Assembly (NCBI GenBank): GCA_001314865.1
Contig: LJZR01000001.1
Location: forward strand, 124,001 to 188,000
From: Phormidesmis priestleyi Ana
GTDB lineage: Bacteria; Cyanobacteriota; Cyanobacteriia; Phormidesmidales; Phormidesmidaceae
Length of the DNA: 64,000 bases
Direction: 5' to 3'
How positions within the stretch are numbered: position 1 is the stretch's first letter; each line of letters starts with the position of its first letter. Positions 17,433-26,762 of the stretch are shown here, piece by piece. The position numbers and the translations under genes are program-made. The notes under the pieces were generated by a model. It made no database searches, was not told the origin of the DNA, and saw only the letters and a list, made by a program, of their open reading frames with translations.

Positions 17433-19094
17433 ATGAGTCGCAAAAAAGCCATCATTATTGGTTCGGGGATCGGGGGACTATCTCTGGGCATTCGGTTGCA
17501 GAGCTTAGGGTTTGAAACCACAATTTTTGAAAAGCTAGATGCTCCTGGGGGGCGGGCCTATGTACGCAAGGCCGATGGCTTCGTTTTTGACATGGGGCCA
17601 ACCGTACTCACCGTACCTCACTTTATTGAAGAACTCTTCTCCCTCGAAAAAGACGCAGCAGCCTTAGGCGAGCCCGACTTCCCTGCCGAGATTATGGATC
17701 CCAAAGATCGGATCAAAACCGGCATTACCAGTGGCCCTAACACACTGAAATACGTCAAAATCATTCCGATTTTGCCCTTCTATCGCATTTATTTTGACGA
17801 TGGCACCTATTTTGACTACGACGGCGATCCTGAAAACACCCGCCGCCAAATAGAAGCCATTGAGCCCGAAGACTTAGAAGGCTACGACCGATTTCACGAC
17901 GCGGCCAAAGCCATTTTTGATCGCGGCTTTATAGAGCTGGGCTATACCTACTTTGGCGACATCTTTTCGATGCTGAAGGTTGCGCCTGATTTGATACGCC
18001 TAGACGCTGTACGCCCGCTATTTTCCTTTGTAAAAAGATACTTCAAAAGCCCCAAGCTTCAGCAGGTGTTTAGCTTTGAGCCGTTGCTTGTAGGCGGTAA
18101 CCCGCTAAAGGTTCCGGCTATTTACGCCATGATTCACTTTGTTGAAAAAACCTGGGGCATTCACTTTGCAATGGGTGGCACGGGTGCTTTGGTGAATGGA
18201 TTTGTGCGCAAGTTTGAAGAACTAGGCGGCACCATGCAGTACAACAGCGAAGTGGCCAAAATTGACGTAGAAGGCGCTTGGTTGGGTAAAAAAACCGCTC
18301 AGGGAATCACCCTAGCTGATGGCACCCAGCACACTGCTGACGTCGTAATTTCTAACGGCGACTACGCCCATACATACTCCAAGCTGATTGAGCCTAAATA
18401 TCGCTTGATCAACCAAGATCTAAAGGTAAAACTCACTGGGCAATCCATGTCCATTTTGGTGATTTACTTTGGCTTTAAAGCCGATGGGCTCGAAGATTTG
18501 GACTTACGCCATCACAACATCATTTTGGGGCCACGCTACGAAGAACTGCTCACCGAAATCTTCGATCAAAAAGTGCTGAGCCCCGACTTTTCACAATACT
18601 TGCACATTCCTTCTTTGACCGACCCCAGCATGGCGCCGCCCGGCCATCATGCCGCTTATACGCTGGTGCCCGTGCCAAACAATGCCAGCGGGATTGACTG
18701 GGATATAGAGGGGCCAAAGCTCACCGATAAAGTACTGACATTTTTGGAAGAGCGCGGCTATATTCCTGATCTCAAAGCACGCTTGGTGTACCAGAGCCAT
18801 GTTACGCCCGACTATTTTGAAGGCACGCTGAACAGCTACTTGGGCAATGGGTTTGGAGTAGAACCTGTGCTCACTCAGAGCGCGTTCTTCCGTCCGCATA
18901 ACCGTAGCGAAGATATCTCGAACCTGTACTTAGTCGGTGCGAGTTCTCAGCCCGGTGGCGGCACCCCTTCGGTGATGATGTGCGCCAAAATGACGGCGCG
19001 TGAAATCGCCAAGAACTTTAATATTTCCGCCGATGTGGTGAATGGGGTAGGGTCTTCTCGGGCTGAGTCCAAGCCTGAGGTTGCAAAGGTTTAG
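17433..19094 (+). CDS. crtI: CrtI-type phytoene desaturase / carotenoid FAD oxidoreductase
   Basis: 553 residues. CrtI enzymes desaturate phytoene with FAD in a single polypeptide. The N-terminal FAD fold [20 protein letters not shown], then [12 protein letters not shown] and [18 protein letters not shown] are classic CrtI motifs, and the C-terminal [23 protein letters not shown] corresponds to the bacterial-type signature. Most cyanobacteria use plant-like CrtP, CrtQ and CrtH instead, so the actual substrate could be a different carotenoid or an apocarotenoid. Stop and the next start are two bases apart, so it is translationally coupled to the S4 protein. About 60 residues longer than typical CrtI. 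Confidence 0.75.
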   Translation: MSRKKAIIIGSGIGGLSLGIRLQSLGFETTIFEKLDAPGGRAYVRKADGFVFDMGPTVLTVPHFIEELFSLEKDAAALGEPDFPAEIMDPKDRIKTGITSGPNTLKYVKIIPILPFYRIYFDDGTYFDYDGDPENTRRQIEAIEPEDLEGYDRFHDAAKAIFDRGFIELGYTYFGDIFSMLKVAPDLIRLDAVRPLFSFVKRYFKSPKLQQVFSFEPLLVGGNPLKVPAIYAMIHFVEKTWGIHFAMGGTGALVNGFVRKFEELGGTMQYNSEVAKIDVEGAWLGKKTAQGITLADGTQHTADVVISNGDYAHTYSKLIEPKYRLINQDLKVKLTGQSMSILVIYFGFKADGLEDLDLRHHNIILGPRYEELLTEIFDQKVLSPDFSQYLHIPSLTDPSMAPPGHHAAYTLVPVPNNASGIDWDIEGPKLTDKVLTFLEERGYIPDLKARLVYQSHVTPDYFEGTLNSYLGNGFGVEPVLTQSAFFRPHNRSEDISNLYLVGASSQPGGGTPSVMMCAKMTAREIAKNFNISADVVNGVGSSRAESKPEVAKV

Positions 19095-19096
19095 GC

Positions 19097-19888
19097 ATGC
19101 TCCCCAAAGAAGACATACTTAGGCGGGCTGAGAACAAAGAAGCACTCTCTCGCATTATTGATCGTGCAGAACAGGCAATTCGGACCTGGGAGCCGCTGGC
19201 GACTGACTTTCTTTCACCGCCTGAGTTGTTTGAGGCGCAGGCAATTTTTAGTCAGCTCAGTGATGTGCATATGATCGCGAGTGGGGGCTACCCTCAGGCG
19301 GAGCGGCAGCGCCTGGTAGTGGCTCGCAGCGAAGTTCCATTTGAAGAAGTAGCAGGTGAGAGCCTAGTGCCGCTGGCGGCGTTGAGCATTGCAGGCAATT
19401 TTTTGTTTGATACCGCTTCTCACCGCGATTTTTTGGGATCGCTGTTGGGCACGGGGATCGTACGCGACAAGGTGGGCGATATTATTGTGTTGGGCGAACG
19501 GGGTGCGCAGGCGATTGTTGTACCAGAATTGGTGGATTTTTTGACCGATTCGCTGGTGCAGGTGCGGTCAGTACCGGTGAAAACGCAGCCGATAGGGTTG
19601 AGTGAGCTACGGGTACGTGAGCCGAAAAAAAAGGAAATGACGACGGTGGAGGCTTCTATGCGGCTAGATGCGATCGCCTCTGCCGGATTTGGCATGTCCC
19701 GCAGCAAAATGGCCGACATGATTACCCATGGTGATGTAAGAGTGAACTGGAAACCCATCACGCAGTCTAGCCGCAGCGTTGAAACAGGTGACCTGATCGC
19801 GATTCGAGGCAAAGGCCGGTTAGAAGTTGGCGATGTTGTTGTGACTAAAAAGCAGCGCTACCGAGTGCAGCTTACAAGGCTAGTGTAA
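19097..19888 (+). CDS. Photosystem II S4-domain protein (YlmH-like)
   Basis: 263 residues. The C-terminal quarter is an S4 RNA-binding domain: MRLDAIASAGFGMSRSKMADMI, HGDVRVNW and RSVETGDLIAIRGKGRLEVG. The N-terminal part (FLSPPELFEAQAIF, MIASGGYPQAERQRLVVARSE, then FLGSLLGTGIVRDKVGDI) is the YlmH-type domain of the family annotated as photosystem II S4 domain protein in cyanobacteria and plants. Such proteins probably bind RNA or stalled ribosomal complexes; the link to photosystem II is by annotation. It is coupled to crtI with a two-base gap. Confidence 0.9.
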   Translation: MLPKEDILRRAENKEALSRIIDRAEQAIRTWEPLATDFLSPPELFEAQAIFSQLSDVHMIASGGYPQAERQRLVVARSEVPFEEVAGESLVPLAALSIAGNFLFDTASHRDFLGSLLGTGIVRDKVGDIIVLGERGAQAIVVPELVDFLTDSLVQVRSVPVKTQPIGLSELRVREPKKKEMTTVEASMRLDAIASAGFGMSRSKMADMITHGDVRVNWKPITQSSRSVETGDLIAIRGKGRLEVGDVVVTKKQRYRVQLTRLV

Positions 19889-20746
19889 TCTTCGCAGATC
19901 TGGTTATCGTGGGTCTAGGCAACCGGATTCCAGCCAAATAATCGTTAAGCTTTGAATAAGATACATTTTTCATATAGCTGGTTTTTGTATAACTAAAAGT
20001 GTCTATTCAAATAAAATTCAATTGATCAGGCACAATTGATTAAGTCTAATTGATTAAGCCTAATTGATTCGGCACAACCAATCAGACGAACCAATCAGGC
20101 ACACCAATCAGACACAGGGTGATAAGCCTCTAACCAATCAGGCACAGGGTGACAAGTCTCTAAAAAGCTTCCAAGCATCTGCGGGATTTTTTTCACGACG
20201 TACCGTTTTTGCCACGTATTTTGCTGCGTATGTTAGCTATGCAATCTAATTGACATCTGCATTGATCTCTAGATTAATCTCTATCTAGGGCGGCCTCTAT
20301 CTAAAGCGGCCTCTATCTAAAGCGGCCTCTATCTAAAGCGGCCTCTATCTAAAGCGGCCTCTATCTAAAGCAACTTCTATTTAGAGACTTGATGTAGAGA
20401 CTTGCGTACTGACTAAATGTGTATTTACCTTATATCTCAAGTACATCCAGGTAGATCACAGCATTGATCAGACGCCGCTTTCGACTTGGCTCAAGCGTAT
20501 GCCTTGAGCGCATTGACAGGCGTATTGCAGGCGTATTGACGGAGAGGCTGACAGCCAGTCAATTGTGATAACAGCGTAATCATTGATACTTGGCCGGCAT
20601 CCGTGAATATATGCAAATTTTGTTTAACTCGGTGTATCTTATTGACCAAGCAATCTGGTCAAATAGTCCAATATCTACAAGATTTTCTGTGGGTAGCGTT
20701 TTACCTCCCACAAAAATCATCGAGTTCCTGACATGAGTTTCTAATC
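19889..20746. other. 858-bp gene-free, repeat-rich stretch
   Basis: Contains at least three unrelated tandem arrays: AATTGATTAAGCCT-like units near 20025-20075, two 30-bp units at 20106-20165 (containing ATCAGGCACAGGGTGA), and five 16-bp units at 20291-20370. Also GGCGTATTG repeats near 20519-20540 and a dyad TTGACC/GGTCAA at 20642-20662, about 85 bp before the next gene. A 61-codon ORF here is made of repeats and is not credible. A non-coding RNA cannot be excluded. Confidence 0.7.
20291..20370. repeat. Five exact 16-bp tandem units
   Basis: CGGCCTCTATCTAAAG five times without mismatch, with diverged copies on both sides (CTCTATCTAGGG before, CAACTTCTATTTAGAG after). Non-coding; the period is not a multiple of three. 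Confidence 0.95.
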
Positions 20747-22183
20747 ATGGCCCGTCTGAGCGATCGCGCTTTTCAAATCATTAAAAATGAAATTGAGCGC
20801 CAATATAGCAACGCCCCCTCAAATCAACAAGATCAAATCGAGCGCGCTATTTTGCTCTCTCGGTTAGAAACCTTGAGAAGCGAACCGGGTAAGCCGATGA
20901 CGCGAGTGCAACTTTGGGAAATTCTGAGCGATATTGCGCCCAATTTTGATCAGAATGTACTAATGGATGCTGAAAGTGTAGAGACCGATCCGCCTTTGGC
21001 GGGGATTTCTGTGGGCGTTGGGGCAGTCGCTGTGCTGGTGGCAGCCGCAATGGGCATGAAGCATCTAACTGTTACTAGAGGAGAAGATGCTAACATTGCT
21101 ACGACTGCTCGCATCACAGGTGCGTGGGAGCAGCAGCCTGCAAAACAGGGAAAGCCCGTTGCAGCCAAATCATCAGATTCTTTTCAGAAAGCGACGCAAC
21201 GTCCGATAGCGGCATGGAATGGCGAACTTCCCCAACTGTTTAACTTGTTTTCTGTCAAGCCGAATGCTGACGAGAACTCACCCGAGGACATGGTCGGACA
21301 ATCACAGCCTGCAACGACCGCAACGACTCGCAGTCAAGGAATTTTTAGCCGCTTTAGGAACAATCCCATGGCTAACAATGCCTTTGAAAAGGCTCAAGAG
21401 TTGGGTTGGCAGGCTGCACTCAGAAGCCAAAACCCACCGTATAGCTCGCAACACTGGGGCAAAACAGAAGAAATGTGGCGTCAGGCGATCGCACATTTAA
21501 ATCAGGTGCCGCCCTACAGCGCTAATTACACGGCTGCGCAGCTTAAGAAAAAGACCTATCAGAAAAACCTTCAGGAAATTCAGAAGCAATACGCGATCGC
21601 AATCCAGCGTGAGCACCAGCGTGGACAACTGCTTCCAACAGTCGTGCCCAGTGCAGATTCAACGCCTCAGTTTTCGGCTTCCTCGCCCGCTGGGTTGCAG
21701 TCACCAGCTGCCGAAGCGTCTCCCGAAGCGCCTCCCGAAGATCCGCTCAAAATAGCAAAGAACTACGGCTGGCAGGCAGCCCTCGCGAGCCAAAATGCAC
21801 CCCATCCCCCCGAAAAATGGGCCGATATTTCCCGGCTTTGGCGGAGCGCGTTGCTGGTACTAAGTGGAATTGACCCAGCGCATCCGAGCTATGCTGAGGC
21901 GCAGCAGGTAAAGGCTCGCTATCAGCAAAACTTAAATATGATTCGCGATCGCTACCAGCAAGAGCAAGCGGCAACTCAGCGACTCCGATCTTTACAGGCA
22001 AACCTGACTGAGCTAAATAACTCAACGACCCCTAGCGCCGCTAAGTATTCTCAGCTAGAGGCGATTGTAACCAAGCTCCAAACCATTCCGCCAGGAACAC
22101 AAGCGCATAAATTGGCGCAGCCGCTGATCGGTGAGACGATGGGGAGCATGCGTGCGATCGCTGCAACCGCGACTGTCAACTAA
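20747..22183 (+). CDS. Unknown membrane-anchored protein with a duplicated 70-residue module
   Basis: 478 residues, no family recognised. Order: a cytoplasmic-looking helical region (1-80), one transmembrane segment (about 86-105, GISVGVGAVAVLVAAAMGM), a low-complexity linker, then two copies of a module at about 216-286 and 336-406 separated by a Pro/Ala/Ser linker. Both copies share GWQAAL-SQN-P, a Trp-Arg pair, a Pro-Tyr step, and YQ-NL-I at the end, so they arose by duplication. The module is helical and Gln/Tyr-rich and could be a protein-binding repeat. The stop codon lies inside a 14-bp repeat. A conserved cyanobacterial hypothetical is the likely status. Confidence 0.75.
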   Translation: MARLSDRAFQIIKNEIERQYSNAPSNQQDQIERAILLSRLETLRSEPGKPMTRVQLWEILSDIAPNFDQNVLMDAESVETDPPLAGISVGVGAVAVLVAAAMGMKHLTVTRGEDANIATTARITGAWEQQPAKQGKPVAAKSSDSFQKATQRPIAAWNGELPQLFNLFSVKPNADENSPEDMVGQSQPATTATTRSQGIFSRFRNNPMANNAFEKAQELGWQAALRSQNPPYSSQHWGKTEEMWRQAIAHLNQVPPYSANYTAAQLKKKTYQKNLQEIQKQYAIAIQREHQRGQLLPTVVPSADSTPQFSASSPAGLQSPAAEASPEAPPEDPLKIAKNYGWQAALASQNAPHPPEKWADISRLWRSALLVLSGIDPAHPSYAEAQQVKARYQQNLNMIRDRYQQEQAATQRLRSLQANLTELNNSTTPSAAKYSQLEAIVTKLQTIPPGTQAHKLAQPLIGETMGSMRAIAATATVN

Positions 22184-22224
22184 ACCAGGCAACCTAAACC
22201 AGGCAAACCAAACCAGGCAATAAC
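22181..22224. repeat. 14-15 bp tandem repeat starting at a stop codon
   Basis: TAAACCAGGCAACC, TAAACCAGGCAAACC and AAACCAGGCAATAAC. The first TAA is the stop of the 478-residue protein and is copied in the second unit. Confidence 0.85.
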
Positions 22225-22494
22225 TAGCCAGCAAACGGTCAGCAAACGGTCGGCAAACGGTCGGCAAACGGTCAGCAAATTTTTCTCAAATATCTAGTGC
22301 GCTAATTTACTTCAAAAGTAAAATATTTTTATTTAATTAAAATTGACATTTTTGGTTGCTCTCCTTCTAAAGCAACACAACCAGAACGACAGCTTGTGTC
22401 AATATAAAAACGGTTTGCCAACAATGGAAAACGTAATTAACGTAATTTAGACGAAAACGTATCCAAAAAACCTTGGCAGGAAATGGAGTAATCA
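22184..22494. other. Gene-free stretch upstream of ndhF1
   Basis: 311 bp with two repeat arrays at the left and an A/T-rich right half that should hold the ndhF1 promoter. TTGACA at about 22345 and TATAAA at about 22404 are present, but they do not form a properly spaced pair. Confidence 0.5.
22230..22273. repeat. Four 11-bp tandem units
   Basis: AGCAAACGGTC twice then GGCAAACGGTC twice, followed by a broken AGCAAAT copy. Non-coding. Confidence 0.92.
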
Positions 22495-24573
22495 ATGGAA
22501 TCCGCAGAGGCCATTTATCAATACGCTTGGATCATCCCCGTGTTGCCCTTGTTAGGGGCGGCGATTGTCGGTTCAGGTCTTATCAGCTACAACGAAGCAA
22601 CCAATAAGCTTAGAAAACCGGTTGCTGCTTTCATCGTCAGCCTAATTGGCGCGGCGATGACGTTATCTATTTTAATTTTGGTCAGTCAGTTACAAGGGCA
22701 TGCGCCCTACACCTACTTGTTAGAGTGGGCTTCGGCTGGTGACTTTCAAATAAACATGGGCTTTACCATTGACCACATCACCTCGCTGATGCTGGTCATT
22801 GTCACCACTGTTGCCTTTTTGGTGATGATCTACACCGATGGCTACATGGCGCATGACCCAAGCTACGTGCGATTTTATGCGTATTTAAGCCTGTTTAGCT
22901 CGTCTATGCTAGGCCTTGTCGTTAGCCCCAACCTGCTACAGGTGTATGTTTTTTGGGAGCTAGTGGGCATGTGTTCCTATCTGCTCATTGGCTACTGGTA
23001 CGACCGCGATGGCGCTGCCGATGCCTGTCAAAAGGCATTTGTGACTAACCGAGTGGGTGACTTTGGCCTACTGCTAGGAATGCTGGGCTTATTTTGGGCC
23101 ACAGGCACATTTGAGTTTGACCTAATGGGCAGTCGCCTCACTGACATGGTCAGTATGGGCACTATTTCAGGCGGACTCGCCGCGCTGTTTGCCATTTTGG
23201 TCTTTATGGGTCCGATGGCAAAGTCGGCTCAATTTCCGCTGCATGTATGGCTACCCGACGCCATGGAAGGCCCCACACCAATTTCGGCGCTGATTCACGC
23301 AGCGACAATGGTTGCCGCAGGCGTTTTTCTCATTGCCCGTATGTACCCGGTCTTTGAGCATATTCCGACCGTTATGAGCGTCATTGCTTGGATTGGAACT
23401 ATCACGGCATTTTTAGGGGCTTCGATTGCGATCACGCAAAACGATATCAAAAAGGGATTGGCCTTTTCGACCATGTCTCAGCTGGGCTACATGGTAATGG
23501 CTATGGGCGTCGGGGCCTACAGCGCTGGCCTATTTCACCTGATGACCCATGCCTACTTTAAGGCAATGCTGTTTTTGGGTTCAGGATCGGTCATTCACGG
23601 GATGGAAGAAGTCGTGGGTCATGATCCGGCCCTTGCTCAAGATATGCGACTGATGGGCGGACTGCGAAAGTACATGCCCATTACCGCCATTACCTTTTTG
23701 ATTGGTACGCTGGCAATTTCAGGACTGCCGCCTTTCGCCGGATTCTGGTCTAAAGATGAAATCTTAGGATCTGTGTTTGCAGTAAACCCCGTGATGTGGG
23801 CTATTGGCTGGCTGACTGCCGGAGCAACAGCGTTTTACATGTTTCGCATGTATTTTTCTACCTTTGAAGGTGAATTTCGGGGCAACGATATGGAAGCGCG
23901 CACTCGGGTGAAGCTGCAATCGCTGCAAATGGCAGGTGCCTCAATGGGCCCAGGTGCCATGAGTGCCCAGGAACTAGAAGTATCCTCTAGCGCTCACGAG
24001 TCAGGGGATCATCACCATGCTGAAAAGCCACACGAGTCGGCGCTAAGCATGACCTTTCCGCTGATGATGCTGGCGATTCCGTCTACGCTGATTGGCCTCG
24101 TGGGGACTCCGTTTGCTAACTACTTTGAAGCATTTATTCATCCGGCAGGAGAAGCTCTCACCGTGGCTGAAATTGCTGAAGAGTTTGATATGAACGAATT
24201 TGTGCGGATGGCAGGAGCCTCTGTGGCAATTTCAGTCGCGGGCATTATCTTAGCGGTGCTGATGTACCGGGCTCGTAAGATTGATCCCGCTGCGATCGCC
24301 AAAAAAATCAAGCCACTGTACAACCTTTCCCTCAACAAATGGTACATCGACGATATCTATCGCGAAGTGTTCATTAAAGGCACTCGCAATCTCGCTAAGG
24401 GCGTGCTGAACGTAGATGTCAAGATCGTAGACGGCATCGTAAACCTGACTGGGTTTGTCACCCTAGTGACGGGTGAAGGCTTGAAGTACTTTGAGAACGG
24501 ACGCGCTCAGTTCTACGCGCTGATTGTGTTTGGTGCGGTGCTGGGCTTGGTATTTGTGTCTGGGCTGACATAG
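22495..24573 (+). CDS. ndhF1: NAD(P)H-quinone oxidoreductase subunit 5 (NdhF1)
   Basis: 692 residues from ATG 22495, with GGAG at 22485-22488 six bases upstream. This large antiporter-like subunit sits in the membrane arm of the thylakoid NDH-1 complex and pumps protons during cyclic electron flow and respiration. Signatures: WELVGMCSYLLIGYWYDR, KSAQFPLHVWLPDAMEGPTP, SALIHAATMVAAGVF and GLPPFAGFWSKDEIL. A His-rich stretch near residues 500-520 (SGDHHHAEKPHES) lies in the long loop before the C-terminal segments. Paired with ndhD1 432 bp downstream, the usual composition of the respiratory NDH-1L form. Confidence 0.95.
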   Translation: MESAEAIYQYAWIIPVLPLLGAAIVGSGLISYNEATNKLRKPVAAFIVSLIGAAMTLSILILVSQLQGHAPYTYLLEWASAGDFQINMGFTIDHITSLMLVIVTTVAFLVMIYTDGYMAHDPSYVRFYAYLSLFSSSMLGLVVSPNLLQVYVFWELVGMCSYLLIGYWYDRDGAADACQKAFVTNRVGDFGLLLGMLGLFWATGTFEFDLMGSRLTDMVSMGTISGGLAALFAILVFMGPMAKSAQFPLHVWLPDAMEGPTPISALIHAATMVAAGVFLIARMYPVFEHIPTVMSVIAWIGTITAFLGASIAITQNDIKKGLAFSTMSQLGYMVMAMGVGAYSAGLFHLMTHAYFKAMLFLGSGSVIHGMEEVVGHDPALAQDMRLMGGLRKYMPITAITFLIGTLAISGLPPFAGFWSKDEILGSVFAVNPVMWAIGWLTAGATAFYMFRMYFSTFEGEFRGNDMEARTRVKLQSLQMAGASMGPGAMSAQELEVSSSAHESGDHHHAEKPHESALSMTFPLMMLAIPSTLIGLVGTPFANYFEAFIHPAGEALTVAEIAEEFDMNEFVRMAGASVAISVAGIILAVLMYRARKIDPAAIAKKIKPLYNLSLNKWYIDDIYREVFIKGTRNLAKGVLNVDVKIVDGIVNLTGFVTLVTGEGLKYFENGRAQFYALIVFGAVLGLVFVSGLT

Positions 24574-25005
24574 CCAAACACTCGCCTCAGAAAAAGTCTC
24601 AGAGAAAACCTAAAGGAGCAACGAATTAAGTTCGATGCTCCTTTATTTATTTATGGAACCTATCTCTTCGGGATAGGCAACCCTGGTGTGTAGGAAATAA
24701 ACACAGCGATCCTTAAGTTGATACTAAGCTGAGCGCCGTCTTTGATTAGTCGCAGTATCATTCACTGGGCGAGATGCGTTTCAGCTAAATTTTGGTTCAA
24801 CTAAGATTTTGGATTTTTTGGAACGCGGGTGCTCATCATGATTGCTTGAGGCGATCGCTTAAGAAAAAATAATTGCGCGATCGCAGACTCTATTTTTCTC
24901 TCTACAGTGTGAAAAGAAAATAGCGTCTTATCGATATAGTTCGTTTCATTAGCCCTATCATCATCCTTCTGTCCACCTACTAGCTGGCAGACTATCAATT
25001 TCGTT
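24574..25005. other. Gene-free stretch between ndhF1 and ndhD1
   Basis: 432 bp. It has a terminator after ndhF1 and two HIP1 octamers about 30 bp apart near 24850-24886, with A/T-rich sequence before ndhD1. The separation plus terminator suggest ndhD1 has its own promoter. The leftward 65-codon ORF here is not credible. Confidence 0.6.
24612..24645 (+). terminator. Terminator of ndhF1
   Basis: AAAGGAGCA pairs with TGCTCCTTT around a loop containing a short TCGAACTTAA-like inner stem; followed by TATTTATTTAT. Confidence 0.75.
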
Positions 25006-26604
25006 ATGGATCAATTCCCCTGGCTGTCGTTTATTGTTTTCTTCCCATTCCTAGCAGCACTGCTGATTCCCTTTATCCCCGATGAAAAAGGTCGCACAGT
25101 TCGCTGGTATTCCTTGGTAGTTGGCCTAATTGACTTCGCTGTCATTGTTTATGCCTTTGTCAACAACTACGACATCAGCAGCTCTGGGATGCAGCTGTAC
25201 GAAAGCTACACCTGGGTGCCCCAGCTGGACCTGCGCTGGTCGGTAGGGGTAGATGGCCTGTCGATGCCGCTAGTACTGCTGACGGGCTTCATTACAACGT
25301 TGGCTATCCTGGCGTCCTGGCCAGTTACCTTTAAGCCAAAACTGTTTTACTTCCTGTTGCTGAGTATGTACGCTGGTCAAATTGGCGTATTTGTCGTGCA
25401 AGACATGCTGCTGTTCTTCCTAATGTGGGAGCTAGAGCTGCTGCCCGTATATCTGCTGCTCTCAATTTGGGGCGGTAAAAAGCGACTATACGCGGCGACT
25501 AAATTTATTTTGTATACAGCAGGCGGATCACTGTTCATTCTGTTGGCTGCGTTAGGCATGGCCTTTTACGGCGATACGGTCACGTTTGACATGCAAGCGC
25601 TAATGGCCAAAGAATTTCCACTGCGACTACAGCTATTTTTGTATTCAGGATTTTTGATCGCCTACGCAGTGAAGCTGCCCATCATTCCATTCCATACTTG
25701 GCTACCCGATGCGCATGGAGAAGCAACTGCACCTGTACATATGTTGCTAGCAGGCATTTTGCTAAAAATGGGCGGCTATGCAATTATCCGCATGAACGTG
25801 GAAATGCTGCCCGATGCCCATGCGGTGATTGCGCCAGGGCTGGTGATTTTTGGTGTGGTCAACATCATTTACGCCGCGTTGACCTCGTTTGCACAGAATA
25901 ATTTGAAGCGAAAAATTGCCTACTCATCTATTTCCCACATGGGCTTTGTGATGATTGGCATCGGATCGTTTACCAACTTAGGCCTCAGCGGTGCGGTGCT
26001 GCAAATGGTTTCTCACGGGTTGATTGGCGCTAGCTTGTTCTTCCTTGTGGGTGCAACTTATGACCGTACACACACGCTGATTTTGGATGAAATGGGCGGT
26101 GTAGGCCGCAAAATGCCCAAGATCTTTGCGATGTTTACGACCTGCTCAATGGCGTCTTTGGCGCTGCCGGGAATGAGTGGCTTTGTCGCCGAGTTGATGG
26201 TGTTTGTGGGTTTTGCAAACAGCGATGCCTATGGCTTCAACTTCAAACTGATTGTGGTGATGCTAATGGCGGTAGGTGTGATTTTGACGCCGCTATATTT
26301 GCTGGCGATGCTGCGCGATATTTTCTATGGCCCTGAGAACAAGGAGCTGATTGAGAAAGAAGTGCTGATTGATGCTGAACCGCGTGAGGTGTTTGTAATT
26401 GCCTGCTTGCTGATTCCTATTATTGGATTTGGGCTGTATCCAAAGGGGCTAACGCAGCTGTATGACGCTAAAACAGTGCAAATTACTGAGCGAATTCGGA
26501 CAGAGATGTTTGCGATCGCTCAAAACAAAACCCCACCGCTCCCTATTGCCACCACCCCACTACTCAATGCACCTGAACTAGGTAATTCGCTGGGCAAACC
26601 ATAG
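25006..26604 (+). CDS. ndhD1: NAD(P)H-quinone oxidoreductase subunit 4 (NdhD1)
   Basis: 532 residues, a polytopic antiporter-like NDH-1 subunit. Conserved elements: [37 protein letters not shown], the helix [20 protein letters not shown], and [19 protein letters not shown]. With NdhF1 just upstream this is the NDH-1L (respiratory/cyclic) type; the carbon-uptake D3/F3 type is normally next to cup genes, which are absent. The TAG stop lies inside a five-copy repeat (26601-26683). Confidence 0.95.
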   Translation: MDQFPWLSFIVFFPFLAALLIPFIPDEKGRTVRWYSLVVGLIDFAVIVYAFVNNYDISSSGMQLYESYTWVPQLDLRWSVGVDGLSMPLVLLTGFITTLAILASWPVTFKPKLFYFLLLSMYAGQIGVFVVQDMLLFFLMWELELLPVYLLLSIWGGKKRLYAATKFILYTAGGSLFILLAALGMAFYGDTVTFDMQALMAKEFPLRLQLFLYSGFLIAYAVKLPIIPFHTWLPDAHGEATAPVHMLLAGILLKMGGYAIIRMNVEMLPDAHAVIAPGLVIFGVVNIIYAALTSFAQNNLKRKIAYSSISHMGFVMIGIGSFTNLGLSGAVLQMVSHGLIGASLFFLVGATYDRTHTLILDEMGGVGRKMPKIFAMFTTCSMASLALPGMSGFVAELMVFVGFANSDAYGFNFKLIVVMLMAVGVILTPLYLLAMLRDIFYGPENKELIEKEVLIDAEPREVFVIACLLIPIIGFGLYPKGLTQLYDAKTVQITERIRTEMFAIAQNKTPPLPIATTPLLNAPELGNSLGKP

Positions 26605-26683
26605 CGCAGCCCTAAAATAGTGCCAGCCCTAAAATAGTGCCAGCCCTAAAATAGCGCAGCCCTGAAATAGTGCCAGCTCTAAA
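26601..26683. repeat. Five 16-17 bp units that begin on the ndhD1 stop codon
   Basis: ATAGCGCAGCCCTAAA, ATAGTGCCAGCCCTAAA twice, ATAGCGCAGCCCTGAA and ATAGTGCCAGCTCTAAA. The ndhD1 TAG (26602-26604) is in the first unit and TAG occurs in every copy. Confidence 0.93.
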
Positions 26684-26708
26684 ATTCGGTCTAGCTGAAT
26701 AGATCGTC

Positions 26709-26738
26709 TTGACAGGTTGGCATCTAATCTTCTATAGG
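26709..26738 (+). promoter_or_regulatory. Candidate sigma-70 promoter of the ftsW/rodA gene
   Basis: TTGACA (26709-26714), an 18-bp spacer, and TATAGG (26733-26738). A perfect -35 and 4/6 -10; a start near 26745 would leave about 18 bases before the first possible start codon. Confidence 0.5.
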
Positions 26739-26762
26739 TCTAAAGAACATTTTTAAGCTGGG

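Noticed and set aside
20064-20249. Rightward 61-codon ORF
   Set aside because: Its first 35 codons are intergenic tandem repeats; no ribosome site.
20291-20370. Possible CRISPR-like array
   Set aside because: The units are contiguous with no spacers, 16 bp long, and no cas gene is present. The same holds for all other arrays here.
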